A stretch of DNA of 64,000 bases from Elusimicrobiaceae bacterium (GTDB lineage Bacteria; Elusimicrobiota; Elusimicrobia; Elusimicrobiales; Elusimicrobiaceae): NCBI GenBank assembly GCA_017546175.1, contig JAFYXM010000007.1:186001-250000 (forward strand). Reading direction: 5' to 3'. Both the position numbers and the translations under genes were made by a program. Below are positions 42,805 to 51,389 of this stretch, one piece after another (the first letter of the stretch is position 1; each line of letters begins with the position of its first letter). The notes beneath the pieces were generated by a model. It was given only the letters and a program-made list of their open reading frames with translations. It searched no databases and was not told the DNA's origin.

Positions 42805-42805
42805 C

Positions 42806-43780
42806 TTAAAATCTCCGATTTTTTTCCCAGTTCCAAGCGGTGGCGATGATTTGCTTGAGGTTGTATTGCGGGGTCCAGCCCAGCTCCGCTTGCGCTTTGG
42901 CAGGATCTGCTACCAAGACGGCGGGGTCTCCGGCGCGGCGCTCCTCGTACTCAACTTTAAAATCAATACCCGTAATTTCTTTGGCTTCTTTGATAAGCTC
43001 AGCTACGGAAAAACCGCTGCCGCTGCCCAAATTATAGCGCAAACTCTTATTTTCTTTTTCCATTTTTTCTAAGGCCAAAATGTGCGCACGGGCCAAATCA
43101 TTGACGTGTACATAATCACGCACACAGGTGCCGTCCGGGGTGGGGTAATCGCTGCCAAACACCTTGATGCTGGGGCGTTTGCCGGCTGCCGCCTGCAAGA
43201 CAAGCGGAATTAAGTGAGTTTCGGGGCTGTGCGATTCGCCAATAAGGCCGCTGTCATCGGCTCCGCTGGCATTGAAATAGCGCAATGCAACTGATTTTAA
43301 CCCGTAAGCTTGGTCAAAATCTTCCAGCATTTTTTCCACCATCAATTTGCTATTTCCGTACGGGTTGATGGGCTGTTGGGGGTGAGTTTCATTGATTTTA
43401 GGTTGTACCGGTTCGCCAAATGTAGCCGCTGTAGAAGAAAAGACGAAATATTTAATGCCGTTTTCTTTCATAGTATCTAATAAATTTAATACCTTGGCTA
43501 CATTGTTATGATAATATTTAGACGGCTCTTTTACGCTTTCGCCCACTTCAATAAAAGCAGCAAAGTGCATGACAGCCTCTATGTGATGCTTGGCAAATAC
43601 TTCGGCTAGGCGGGCTTTATCCCCAAGATCTCCCTCTTCAAAAGGCACTTCTTCCACCGCTTGGCGATGGCCTTTGGACAAATTGTCATATACAACAGGA
43701 CTATACCCCTGAGCGCGCAGCATTTTGACCGTGTGAGAGCCGATATATCCTGCTCCCCCTACCACTAAAATATTTTTCAT
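42806..43780 (-). CDS. galE: UDP-glucose 4-epimerase
   Basis: 324 residues, extended short-chain dehydrogenase. NAD loop VGGAGYIGSHT at 6-16, catalytic Ser in FSSTAATFG and the Tyr-x3-Lys in NPYGNSKLM near 145. Interconverts UDP-glucose and UDP-galactose. 16 nt after galK with site GGAGCAAAC. Confidence 0.96.
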   Translation of the reverse strand: MKNILVVGGAGYIGSHTVKMLRAQGYSPVVYDNLSKGHRQAVEEVPFEEGDLGDKARLAEVFAKHHIEAVMHFAAFIEVGESVKEPSKYYHNNVAKVLNLLDTMKENGIKYFVFSSTAATFGEPVQPKINETHPQQPINPYGNSKLMVEKMLEDFDQAYGLKSVALRYFNASGADDSGLIGESHSPETHLIPLVLQAAAGKRPSIKVFGSDYPTPDGTCVRDYVHVNDLARAHILALEKMEKENKSLRYNLGSGSGFSVAELIKEAKEITGIDFKVEYEERRAGDPAVLVADPAKAQAELGWTPQYNLKQIIATAWNWEKNRRF

Positions 43781-43796
43781 GTTTGCTCCTTTGGCC

Positions 43797-44966
43797 TTAT
43801 TTGATTTCTCTGGCTCCCGCTCCGGCGGAAGCTACGTAAAAGTCCGGCTTATAACCGGTCTTGGCTTGATAAATACGAGCAACGTTATTTTTAAACGTTT
43901 CCAAATGTTCGTTTTGCACCAACGCCACTACACAACCGCCGAAACCGCCGCCGGTCATGCGTGCGCCCAAGACGCCCTCTTGTTCCCAAGCGGCAGAGGC
44001 CATGGCATCCAGCTCCGCGCCCGTTACTTCATAATCATCACGCAAAGAAATATGAGAATCATTCATCAGCTTACCAAAGCCGGACAAGTCTCCTTCTTGC
44101 AGTTTTTGAGCTGCTTTTAAAGTACGTTGATTTTCATATACGGCGTGTTTGGCACGTTTTCTTTCCACGGGGTCGGTAATCAATTCTTTGTTGGCTTCAA
44201 ATTCTTCTTCGGTCAGTTCGCCCAAAGCTTTGATAGAAAGTTTACTTTGCAATTGCTGCAAGGCGTGTTCGCTCTGGCTGCGGCGCTCATTATATTTAGA
44301 TTCTATGAGGTTGTGCGGTTTGTTGGTATTGCACAAAAGAATGGAAACCCCGTTTAAATCTAACGGAGCGTATTTGTAATTTAATGTATTGCAGTCAAGC
44401 AAAATAGCATGGTTTGCCTTGCCCATGGCAGAGGCAAACTGGTCCATGATACCGCAGTTCATGCCTACAAATTTATTTTCGGCTTCTTGACCGATTTTGG
44501 ATAATTCAAATTTAGGAATGCGTAAATCAAAAACACTGCTTAACGCATAAGCGGTTGCCACTTCAATAGACGCGGAAGAGGAAAGTCCTGCCCCTTGCGG
44601 AATATCGCCCCAAAATAAAATATCAAAGCCGCTATCAATGGGATATTCGCGTTTGAGCAGTACCGCTAAAACGCCTAAAGGGTAGTTGGCCCAGTCTTGT
44701 TTTTTATCATAAACAATATGGCACAGGTCTGCTTCTATGACGGGTTTATCGGTAAAATTAGCCGAGAAAAGACGTATTTTGCGGTCGTTTCTTTTGGCTA
44801 TTAAGACGTATGTGTTAAAGGACAAAGCACAAGGGAAAACGTGACCGCCGTTATAATCGGTGTGCTCCCCGATTAAATTTACCCGCCCCGGTGAGGCAAA
44901 CACACGAAGAGTATTTTTACTTCCGAACACTTCAGAAAATTTTTGTTTCAATTCACTTATATTCAT
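43797..44966 (-). CDS. galK: galactokinase
   Basis: 389 residues from ATG 44966 (site CAGGAGC). GHMP kinase signature: SPGRVNLIGEHTDYNGG near 25, GAGLSSSASIEV near 118 (ATP loop), and GGGFGGCVVAL near 335. Phosphorylates galactose at C1. Start overlaps the galM stop by 4 nt (coupled translation). Confidence 0.95.
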   Translation of the reverse strand: MNISELKQKFSEVFGSKNTLRVFASPGRVNLIGEHTDYNGGHVFPCALSFNTYVLIAKRNDRKIRLFSANFTDKPVIEADLCHIVYDKKQDWANYPLGVLAVLLKREYPIDSGFDILFWGDIPQGAGLSSSASIEVATAYALSSVFDLRIPKFELSKIGQEAENKFVGMNCGIMDQFASAMGKANHAILLDCNTLNYKYAPLDLNGVSILLCNTNKPHNLIESKYNERRSQSEHALQQLQSKLSIKALGELTEEEFEANKELITDPVERKRAKHAVYENQRTLKAAQKLQEGDLSGFGKLMNDSHISLRDDYEVTGAELDAMASAAWEQEGVLGARMTGGGFGGCVVALVQNEHLETFKNNVARIYQAKTGYKPDFYVASAGAGAREIK

Positions 44967-45913
44967 AATAGCTCCTGTCCTGCTTTCATGATAAACTTCC
45001 ACTCAAATTTACTTTTAGGCGCACATACGGCACTGCGGCCAATTTTATGCGCCACGTACAAATCATCATAAATACCTGTGCAAGGCTCTAGGGCGATATT
45101 ATAATCACCGCGATAGCCGCCTTGCGTTTTCCAGACGCCCAAATAGGGCACTTTATCGGCGTCATAATGATAAGTCAAAGTGTCGCCGTTGTCTGCGTGA
45201 TAAATGCCGCACCAACCGCGCGTGTTGGGGGCGGTGAAATAAAATTTTTCACAAGATTTATCTTCCACCGGTTGAGTGGCAGAAAGGTCTATATTCTCTC
45301 CGTTGGTACTAATGGTTAAAGGGTAGCTGTGGCGTGTGCCCCACGGACCTAAATTTTTGGTGGAGTGTTCCACGGTTACCACTTCGCTTAAGTTTTCCGG
45401 TGTAAGTAAAACGGTATGGGGGGAACAGTTGAGCAGACAATGCGGCGTCCAAATAAACTCAAAAGGTTCTTCGGATAGGTTTTCTACCGTGTAATGTATA
45501 TGTACTTCTTTGCCTTGCAAGCTAAGTGTGCGGATAAATTTATACGGTAAATGTTCACTTTCTACCCAAGCGGTCAGACCACAGCCGTCGGGATGAATGA
45601 AATGTTGCCACTTCATGGCCCATACTTCGCCGTGATCGGGAATGGGGGTGCCTTGGTAGGAGCCGCACGGGTATGGGCAGGCATCTATAGAGGGAAAAAC
45701 TTCGTCAAAGCCGCTGCTGTCATAAGCGGAAAAGGCCGCCGCGTAGGGGGGCGGAGTTAAAGTTTCTTCTTTGGCTTGGAACAAAAATTCGCGGCCGGTA
45801 TCTTTTTTTAATAGGCTTACCATTTTGCAGGCATAATCTGGCAAAAAAGTAAGTGAAAGAAATTCATTTTCCAGTTCAATGGCATCTAAGCCTTTAAATT
45901 GTGTTTTTTTCAT
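44963..45913 (-). CDS. galM: aldose 1-epimerase (galactose mutarotase)
   Basis: 316 residues from ATG 45913, which has AGAGGG 4 nt upstream; an ATG 21 nt earlier lacks one. Beta-supersandwich fold with GFDEVFPSIDACPY near 75, an HGEVW motif near 100 (catalytic His) and HCLLNCSPHTV near 165. It equilibrates galactose anomers for galK. First gene of the operon. A hairpin ACTTTCTTA / TAAGAAAGT at 45938-45962 precedes it. Confidence 0.85.
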   Translation of the reverse strand: MKKTQFKGLDAIELENEFLSLTFLPDYACKMVSLLKKDTGREFLFQAKEETLTPPPYAAAFSAYDSSGFDEVFPSIDACPYPCGSYQGTPIPDHGEVWAMKWQHFIHPDGCGLTAWVESEHLPYKFIRTLSLQGKEVHIHYTVENLSEEPFEFIWTPHCLLNCSPHTVLLTPENLSEVVTVEHSTKNLGPWGTRHSYPLTISTNGENIDLSATQPVEDKSCEKFYFTAPNTRGWCGIYHADNGDTLTYHYDADKVPYLGVWKTQGGYRGDYNIALEPCTGIYDDLYVAHKIGRSAVCAPKSKFEWKFIMKAGQELL

Positions 45914-45965
45914 AGAACCCTCTACCAGTATCATAACACTTTCTTAGAGGATAAGAAAGTTTTTT

Positions 45966-45999
45966 TAAATAAAAACGCGGTCTTAAAAACCGCGTTTTA
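45966..45999 (-). terminator. terminator of cdd
   Basis: Minus strand AAAACGCGGT / ACCGCGTTTT then TTATTT. Confidence 0.8.
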
Positions 46000-46004
46000 A
46001 AAAG

Positions 46005-46436
46005 TTATTCACAAAGCTTCGGAAAAGGATAGGGCATAAAATCTTTTAACTTCTTTTTAAAGATTTTGCGTTCTCCTTTTTTAGGGGCGGAAATCATGAG
46101 CATGGGCATATCTTGCTCCATAAATTCCGTCATTACTTGGCGGCAGGCTCCGCAAGGAGTGCCAAAATCGGAGCTGACTTCATCGGTGCATAAGGCCAAC
46201 GCGGCAAAACGGCGGTGTCCGTCACAAACAGCTTTAAAAATGGCATTGCGCTCGGCGCAAATAGTCAGTCCGTAGGAAGAGTTTTCAATATTGGTACCGG
46301 TATAAATTTGTCCGTCTTCGGTCAGTACGGCAGCACCTACTTTAAAATGAGAGTAGGGAGAATAGGAATGTTTTTTCGCGCCAACGGCGGCATCGGCCAA
46401 GGCTTCAATCAGGTCTTTAGTTAATTTTATACTCAT
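46005..46436 (-). CDS. cdd: cytidine deaminase
   Basis: 143 residues, homotetrameric type. Zinc site CAERNAIF (Cys and catalytic Glu) and PCGACRQVM (two Cys). Turns cytidine to uridine in nucleoside salvage. The -10 box TAAAAT is 6 nt before ATG with no ribosome-binding site. Confidence 0.95.
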   Translation of the reverse strand: MSIKLTKDLIEALADAAVGAKKHSYSPYSHFKVGAAVLTEDGQIYTGTNIENSSYGLTICAERNAIFKAVCDGHRRFAALALCTDEVSSDFGTPCGACRQVMTEFMEQDMPMLMISAPKKGERKIFKKKLKDFMPYPFPKLCE

Positions 46437-46442
46437 ACTTTT

Positions 46443-46448
46443 ATTTTA
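46443..46448 (-). promoter_or_regulatory. -10 box of cdd, leaderless layout
   Basis: Minus strand TAAAAT, 6 nt from ATG. Confidence 0.5.
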
Positions 46449-46499
46449 ACTTTATAGACGAAAAAGTCAAGAAAAAAGAAGATTAAATTGTTTCCGTTT

Positions 46500-46508
46500 T
46501 GCTACAAT
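46500..46508 (+). promoter_or_regulatory. extended -10 of GDSL hydrolase gene, leaderless layout
   Basis: TGC TACAAT, 5 nt from ATG 46514. Confidence 0.55.
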
Positions 46509-46513
46509 GAGTC

Positions 46514-47116
46514 ATGAAAAAATTTATTTTAGCGGTCCTGCTTTTGGCAGTTATTTTTTATATGAGCAGCAAAAAGAAACCCGAAATTAAAAACGTGGGC
46601 AACACCGGTGCAAATGTGGTAGTGTTTGGCGATAGTCTTTCCTACGGATACGGCGCCCCCCGTGGGCAGAGCTACCCAGATTTAATAGCCCGAAAAATCA
46701 GCCGCTTAGTGATTAATTTGGGCCGAAACGGAGAAACGGCTGTGGGGGCCGCCCGTCGTGTAGAGGAGGTGTTGGAACAAAACCCGTATATGGTGCTGAT
46801 TGAGTTTGGCGGGAATGATTTTATGCGAGGGGTAGATTTTCAGCAAACCGTGCAGGCTGTTTCGGATATGGTGGACCAAGTGCAATCTGCCGGTGCTGTG
46901 GCGGTGGTGGTGGATACGGGGGGCTATTACGGTATGAAAAAATATAGCAAAGCTTATCAAAAGCTGGCTAAAGAAAAAGGGGCCGTTTTTGTAAAAGGAA
47001 TTTTGGACGGAGTGTTTGGAAAAACTGCCCTAATGAGTGACCAAATACATCCTAATGCCAAAGGGTATGAGATTGTAGCGGATAAAGTGTATCAGCAAAT
47101 TAAGGATTATTTGTAG
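46514..47116 (+). CDS. SGNH/GDSL hydrolase (TesA-like)
   Basis: 200 residues. N-terminal hydrophobic anchor or uncleaved signal (3-20). Block I FGDSLSYGYG with nucleophile Ser, block III FGGNDF, block V DQIHPNAKGY with the Asp-His pair. Resembles acyl-CoA thioesterase I / arylesterase. Probably a periplasmic esterase or lysophospholipase; substrate unknown. Confidence 0.88.
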   Translation: MKKFILAVLLLAVIFYMSSKKKPEIKNVGNTGANVVVFGDSLSYGYGAPRGQSYPDLIARKISRLVINLGRNGETAVGAARRVEEVLEQNPYMVLIEFGGNDFMRGVDFQQTVQAVSDMVDQVQSAGAVAVVVDTGGYYGMKKYSKAYQKLAKEKGAVFVKGILDGVFGKTALMSDQIHPNAKGYEIVADKVYQQIKDYL

Positions 47117-47131
47117 AAGATCTAAAAGAAA

Positions 47132-47506
47132 TTAAAATCGGCCGGATACAAGATAGCCCGCCCACGCACATAGCAGTCCTACTAAACAACTTGCTTGCAT
47201 ATATCCTATGCCGGCCAACAGTTTTGCTTCTTTTAAAAAGGTCAATGTTTCCCAACTAAAGGTAGAAAAGGTGGTCAGCCCTCCTAAAAAACCGACAGTT
47301 AAGCCTAATTTTAAATGATCAGATAGAAATTGGGATTTACTAAGCAGTATGCCATATATACAACCAATCAAAAAGCATCCTACAGTATTAGCGGTCAGCG
47401 TTCCCAACCACAAAGGTTTATGTTGATGAAGAAATAGAAGGGATATGGCGTATCGCAGGCTTGCCCCAACTCCCCCACCTATAAAGATAAATAATAGTTT
47501 GCTCAT
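47132..47506 (-). CDS. crcB: fluoride exporter CrcB/Fluc
   Basis: 124 residues, four membrane helices. Signatures GGGVGASLRY at 8-17, GTLTANTVGCFLIG near 34 and GFLGGLTTFSTFS near 69. Forms a dual-topology dimeric fluoride channel. ATG 47506 chosen; the longer TTG form starts within a terminator. I looked for a fluoride riboswitch ahead of it and saw none. Confidence 0.9.
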   Translation of the reverse strand: MSKLLFIFIGGGVGASLRYAISLLFLHQHKPLWLGTLTANTVGCFLIGCIYGILLSKSQFLSDHLKLGLTVGFLGGLTTFSTFSWETLTFLKEAKLLAGIGYMQASCLVGLLCAWAGYLVSGRF

Positions 47507-47532
47507 AGCGTGTTCTAGATAAGCAGGTATCA

Positions 47533-47562
47533 AATCCCCCTGCAAAATGCAGGGGGGTTTAG
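47533..47562 (-). terminator. hairpin between SEC-C gene and crcB
   Basis: CCCCCTGCA / TGCAGGGGG with weak T-run on either side. Confidence 0.6.
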
Positions 47563-47569
47563 TTTAAAC

Positions 47570-47968
47570 TTATTTGTCTGCACCGCAGCACTTTTTGTAT
47601 TTTTTGCCGCTGCCGCACGGGCAGGGGTCATTGCGGCCGATGCGGGGGCCTTCATGCACCACGGTTTCCACTTTTTGTACACCGGTGGCATTTTCGGCCT
47701 TGAGTTCGGCTTCGTGCTCTTTCATCCACTTTTTCATTTGGCGGATACTTTTAAAGTCCACTCCGTCTTTTTCCATGCGTTTGGCGATATCAATAAAACG
47801 CTGTTTAATTTGAGGGTCTTTGAGTTTGTTTTTAATCATCCCCGGCAAGGCTTCTATTTCTCGCTCAATGCGCTCTTCAATAGATTCCTTTTTGGCAGGC
47901 TTATCTGCTTTGGGGGCAGCTTTGGCCTCGGCCTCAGGGGTAGATTTTTTCTTAAATGGGTTCCACAT
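47570..47968 (-). CDS. SEC-C motif protein
   Basis: 132 residues. Charged Ala/Lys-rich N-terminus (1-28), helical middle (about 30-95), and C-terminal zinc motif [18 protein letters not shown] as at the end of SecA. Free-standing SEC-C proteins may bind ribosomes or SecB-like partners; role here unknown. Good confidence in the motif, little in function. Confidence 0.85.
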   Translation of the reverse strand: MWNPFKKKSTPEAEAKAAPKADKPAKKESIEERIEREIEALPGMIKNKLKDPQIKQRFIDIAKRMEKDGVDFKSIRQMKKWMKEHEAELKAENATGVQKVETVVHEGPRIGRNDPCPCGSGKKYKKCCGADK

Positions 47969-47994
47969 ACGTATTACAACTCCTTACATATAAA

Positions 47995-48558
47995 TTAGTG
48001 AAGTAAGCTCTCCACGAAATCTTTGATAATTTCCGCTTTTTCAAAGTAATGATCTTTACCCGGTACGACCAAGCGGTTGGGGTGTTTTTCCCACAAGTTC
48101 AAGATTTTTTGGTCCAATTCCATAGCCTGCTCCAAAGTTTCGGTGCGGACATTGCTAGATTGGTAAAAATCTTTTTTAAGCGGGGGGGACAAGTGAAGCA
48201 CCGCATCATAGCGGGATAATTCTTCTTCCAAAGTCGTTCCCATAGCTTTAAAAAAATCTTCCGGTCCGTTAGGCCAGTAACCTGCGCCGTCAATAGAGCC
48301 GCGGTCACACACGATGAGTTTGGCATCAGAAGTCACTTCTGCCAAATGCTCCAACTGATGCACGGTGTAAAAAATAATGTGTTGGGCATGCTCAATATGC
48401 TTAGGGCTATTGTCTTTGCGCGGGAATCCGCCGCTATAAATCAACGTGGCCGCTTCTTGCACAAGTTCAATTTGGTTGCCAAAAGTTTCTTTTAAAAGAG
48501 ATAAGGCTGTGGTTTTGCCGCCGCTGGGGCCGCCGGTGAGTACAATTTTCTTTTTCAT
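47995..48558 (-). CDS. P-loop nucleotide kinase-like ATPase, copy 2
   Basis: 187 residues, AAA_28 / NadR-kinase-like family. Walker A GGPSGGKTTA at 9-18, LIVCDRGSIDGAGYWP near 81 as Walker B-like site, and a LID-like HLSPPLKKDF near 125. About 60 percent identical by eye to the upstream neighbour and overlapping its stop by 4 nt, so a tandem duplication. Substrate unknown. Confidence 0.8.
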   Translation of the reverse strand: MKKKIVLTGGPSGGKTTALSLLKETFGNQIELVQEAATLIYSGGFPRKDNSPKHIEHAQHIIFYTVHQLEHLAEVTSDAKLIVCDRGSIDGAGYWPNGPEDFFKAMGTTLEEELSRYDAVLHLSPPLKKDFYQSSNVRTETLEQAMELDQKILNLWEKHPNRLVVPGKDHYFEKAEIIKDFVESLLH

Positions 48559-49130
48559 TTTGCATTCTCCTGAGGGAGCAACGTTTCAATAAAATCTTTG
48601 ATGATACCCGCTTTTTGGAAAAAGTGGTTCATGGAGGGGAGCACCATACGGTTGGGGTGTTTTTCCCAAATTTTCAAAATTTTACGGTCAATGCCGGATG
48701 CCTCTTCCAACGTTTCCGTGCGAACACGGGTAGATTGATAAAACTCTGCATTGAGCGGAGGGGAAAGGTGAATCACCGCATCATAACGGGCCAGCTCCGC
48801 CTCTAAAGAAGTACCCATGTGGGCAAAGAAGTCTTCCACCCCTTCGGGCCAATAAACAGCAGCATCTACGGTGCCGCGGTCACATACGATTAAATCAGCC
48901 GAAGAAGTTTCCACGGTTAAATCTTCCATTTGTTTGGTGGCATAATAAATAATACGTTGAGCGGTGCGTACATGCTCGGGGCTGCCGTCTTTGCGCGGAA
49001 AACCGCCGCTGAAAATCATGGTGGCCGCTTCCGGCACTACTTCAATGCGGCTGCCGAATGTTTCTCTCAGCACAGACAGAGCGGTGGTTTTTCCGCCGTT
49101 GGGTCCTCCGGTAAAAGCTATTCTTTTCAT
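48555..49130 (-). CDS. P-loop nucleotide kinase-like ATPase, copy 1
   Basis: 191 residues. Same family as copy 2: GGPNGGKTTA Walker A, EAATMIFSGGFPRKDGSPEH near 35, LIVCDRGTVDAAVYWP near 81. Both copies keep all motifs, so both may work, perhaps as a heterodimer or with different substrates. The ATG overlaps the M23 peptidase stop by 4 nt, so these three genes are one transcript. Confidence 0.8.
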   Translation of the reverse strand: MKRIAFTGGPNGGKTTALSVLRETFGSRIEVVPEAATMIFSGGFPRKDGSPEHVRTAQRIIYYATKQMEDLTVETSSADLIVCDRGTVDAAVYWPEGVEDFFAHMGTSLEAELARYDAVIHLSPPLNAEFYQSTRVRTETLEEASGIDRKILKIWEKHPNRMVLPSMNHFFQKAGIIKDFIETLLPQENAK

Positions 49131-50413
49131 TTTGGCTCCTGCGCTTTTTCTGTGGTAGAGGCGGCAGATTGATTTTCTGCGCGTGCCTCATTTAAAGCTT
49201 TTAAATAAAGTGTTTTTATTTCTTCAAAATCTTTGCGTTGTTCTTTAGGGATAGAACGCAATGCAGAGTTGCGATTCTTCATCTTTAAAAAGTCTACAAA
49301 TTTATTGCCCTCTTTGATGCGAAAATCTAAATGCGGCCCCGTGGAAAGCCCCGTACTGCCGACGTATGCAATCGTGTCTCCTTGTTTTACTTTGGCGCCT
49401 TTTTTGGTTTTACTGGCATAACTTTTGAGGTGGCCGTAGGTGGTTACATATCCGTTGGCGTGGCGAATTTCTACGTATTTTCCAAAGCCGCCTTTAGTCC
49501 CTACAAAAGTGACCGTTCCGTCTGCCACCGTTTGAATGGGGGTACCGCTGGGAGCGGCATAATCAATACCTAAATGCGGGCGGCGAATGCGCAAAATGGG
49601 GTGCATGCGGCGCGGATTGAAACGTGAGGTAATACGCGCTCCGCGGAAGCTGATCGGCGATTTTAAAAACATCTTTTTACTGATTTTGCCCGTTTCATCA
49701 AAAAATTCATCATTGTAATAAAAGGCATAATTTTCACCGGTTGCTTGACCTTTGTACACAGCTGCCACCAAGTCTTGCCGTGTAACCGTTCCGTCTGCGG
49801 TGTAATGCTCTTCCCAAACGGCGGCAAATTCGTCACCGTTGCGTGTTTCTGTGTTAAAGTCAATGGTCCAAGAGAACGCATCAGTCAAGTCCACCACCAA
49901 AGGCACGGTCACGCCGTCTTTGAGCATAGAGTTAAAAAGGGAACCTTCAATTTTGCCTGCAGTACTTTGAATGCGGGTCTTTATTTCTACTTCCGATACC
50001 CCCGCTACCAGCTTTCCACCCGCATCCGCTACAAAATAATGGGCTAGATCTTTATGTAAAATGAGTAAAGCAAATTTTCCGTCTGTGGTAGTGGAAATGG
50101 AATATTGATCTTGGTTTTGCAGTTTGCGCGTATCTACCACGGAGTTTAATTTGTCCACAATGGCAGATACTTCTCTGTTTTCCAGCCCCGCTTCCTGCAA
50201 AGCAACATAGATAGGCTTTTGTTTAATTGTAAAATCAGAAACATAAATCTCTTTTTCGCGAGAATTAATAAGCTCTTGCTCATTTTTGTCGCGTGTGATA
50301 TGTACGGCCAAAGTGGTAGCTACCGCAATCACGATAATCGTTAAAATGTAAAACATCCAATCGTGGTAGCGGCGGTAGTGTTGGTTTAAAAAAGAAAGAA
50401 GTTTCTGATACAT
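49127..50413 (-). CDS. M23 family metallopeptidase
   Basis: 428 residues. One membrane helix (about 20-42), a periplasmic part with two OB/PepSY-like stretches, and a LytM domain (about 275-385): HPILRIRRPHLGIDYAAPSG (zinc ligands His and Asp), HANGYVTTYGHL and GPHLDFRI, all complete, so catalytic. It would cut peptide cross-links in the wall. The start lies directly after a strong terminator and without a ribosome-binding site; an alternative start at Met20 is possible. Confidence 0.88.
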   Translation of the reverse strand: MYQKLLSFLNQHYRRYHDWMFYILTIIVIAVATTLAVHITRDKNEQELINSREKEIYVSDFTIKQKPIYVALQEAGLENREVSAIVDKLNSVVDTRKLQNQDQYSISTTTDGKFALLILHKDLAHYFVADAGGKLVAGVSEVEIKTRIQSTAGKIEGSLFNSMLKDGVTVPLVVDLTDAFSWTIDFNTETRNGDEFAAVWEEHYTADGTVTRQDLVAAVYKGQATGENYAFYYNDEFFDETGKISKKMFLKSPISFRGARITSRFNPRRMHPILRIRRPHLGIDYAAPSGTPIQTVADGTVTFVGTKGGFGKYVEIRHANGYVTTYGHLKSYASKTKKGAKVKQGDTIAYVGSTGLSTGPHLDFRIKEGNKFVDFLKMKNRNSALRSIPKEQRKDFEEIKTLYLKALNEARAENQSAASTTEKAQEPK

Positions 50414-50414
50414 G

Positions 50415-50452
50415 TGAAAAACGGCGGCCGGAGACGTGTCCGGCCGCCTTTA
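50415..50452 (-). terminator. strong terminator between ptb and M23 gene
   Basis: Minus strand GGCGGCCGGA / TCCGGCCGCC, 10 GC-rich pairs, then GTTTTT. Its T-run ends about 5 nt before the M23 start codon. Confidence 0.85.
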
Positions 50453-50459
50453 AGTTGAT

Positions 50460-51377
50460 TTATTTTTGATCTTTCAAGAAAGAACACAATGCAATAGCAT
50501 TGAGTTTTACTTTCGGGTCATCGGCACGAGAAGGCAAGATGACGGGGATTTTCGGCCCGACCAAGATGGCAGCCGCTTCAATTTGTTCACCAAAGAAAGC
50601 CAAGGCTTTGTAAAGCGGGTTAGCCGCATCCAAATCTGGCAACATTAAAATATCGGCATTGCCGGCCACTTGTTTGCCGGTGATGCCTTTTTCGGCGGCT
50701 TTTTGGGCAGACATGGAAATGTACAAATCGTACGGGCCTTCCACTACACAACCGGTGATTTTGCCTTCAGCGTTCATTTGGGCCAAAGCGGCGGCATCTA
50801 CGGTGGAGGGAATTTTTTCATTTACTTTCTCTACGGGGCAGACACAAGCCACTTTCGGGTTTTCCAAGCCCAATTTGTGCATGGTGTTGACGGCGTTTTG
50901 AATGATTTTGGCCTTTTGTTCCAAGGTTGGGGCGATGACGACGGCAGAGTCGGTAACGGCAAAAGGTTTGCTGTATTTGGGGGTGCTGTACAAAACAAAG
51001 TGAGAGAGCAAAGCTCCTTCCGGCACCAAGTGGGCATCTTTGTTCAAGATTGCTTTCATGTAATATTTAGTATCTACCAAACCTTTAATCAAGAAGTCGC
51101 CTTTACCGGCTAAAATTTGATCCACGGCCAGTTTACACATAGTGGGTACATCTTCACAGTCAATAAACTCAAATTTTTCTTCATTCAGTCCGGCAGCTTT
51201 GACCATTTCTTTGACTTGGGCCATAGGACCAATCAAAATACCGTGAGAAATAAGCCCATTGTCATCAGCCATTTTGATGGCTTGCAATGCTTCGGAGTTG
51301 TTGGCTCCCGGCACGACGACGCGGTTAGATTTTCCTTTGACCTGATTGATGAGGTCTTGAAAACTATTGAATTTCAT
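50460..51377 (-). CDS. ptb: phosphate butyryltransferase
   Basis: 305 residues of the phosphotransacylase family: VVVPGANNSEALQAI at 21-35, DILMLPDLDAANPLYKAL near 235, and GPKIPVILPSRAD near 280. It converts butyryl-CoA (or branched acyl-CoA) and phosphate to the acyl phosphate. It is paired with butyrate kinase 12 nt upstream, so the acyl group is conserved as ATP. AAGGAGC ribosome-binding site. Confidence 0.9.
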   Translation of the reverse strand: MKFNSFQDLINQVKGKSNRVVVPGANNSEALQAIKMADDNGLISHGILIGPMAQVKEMVKAAGLNEEKFEFIDCEDVPTMCKLAVDQILAGKGDFLIKGLVDTKYYMKAILNKDAHLVPEGALLSHFVLYSTPKYSKPFAVTDSAVVIAPTLEQKAKIIQNAVNTMHKLGLENPKVACVCPVEKVNEKIPSTVDAAALAQMNAEGKITGCVVEGPYDLYISMSAQKAAEKGITGKQVAGNADILMLPDLDAANPLYKALAFFGEQIEAAAILVGPKIPVILPSRADDPKVKLNAIALCSFLKDQK

Positions 51378-51389
51378 GTTTGTTGCTCC

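Noticed and set aside
47507-47600. Fluoride riboswitch before crcB
   Set aside because: The sequence there is a terminator hairpin; the conserved GGCGATG and GATGACTCC parts are missing.
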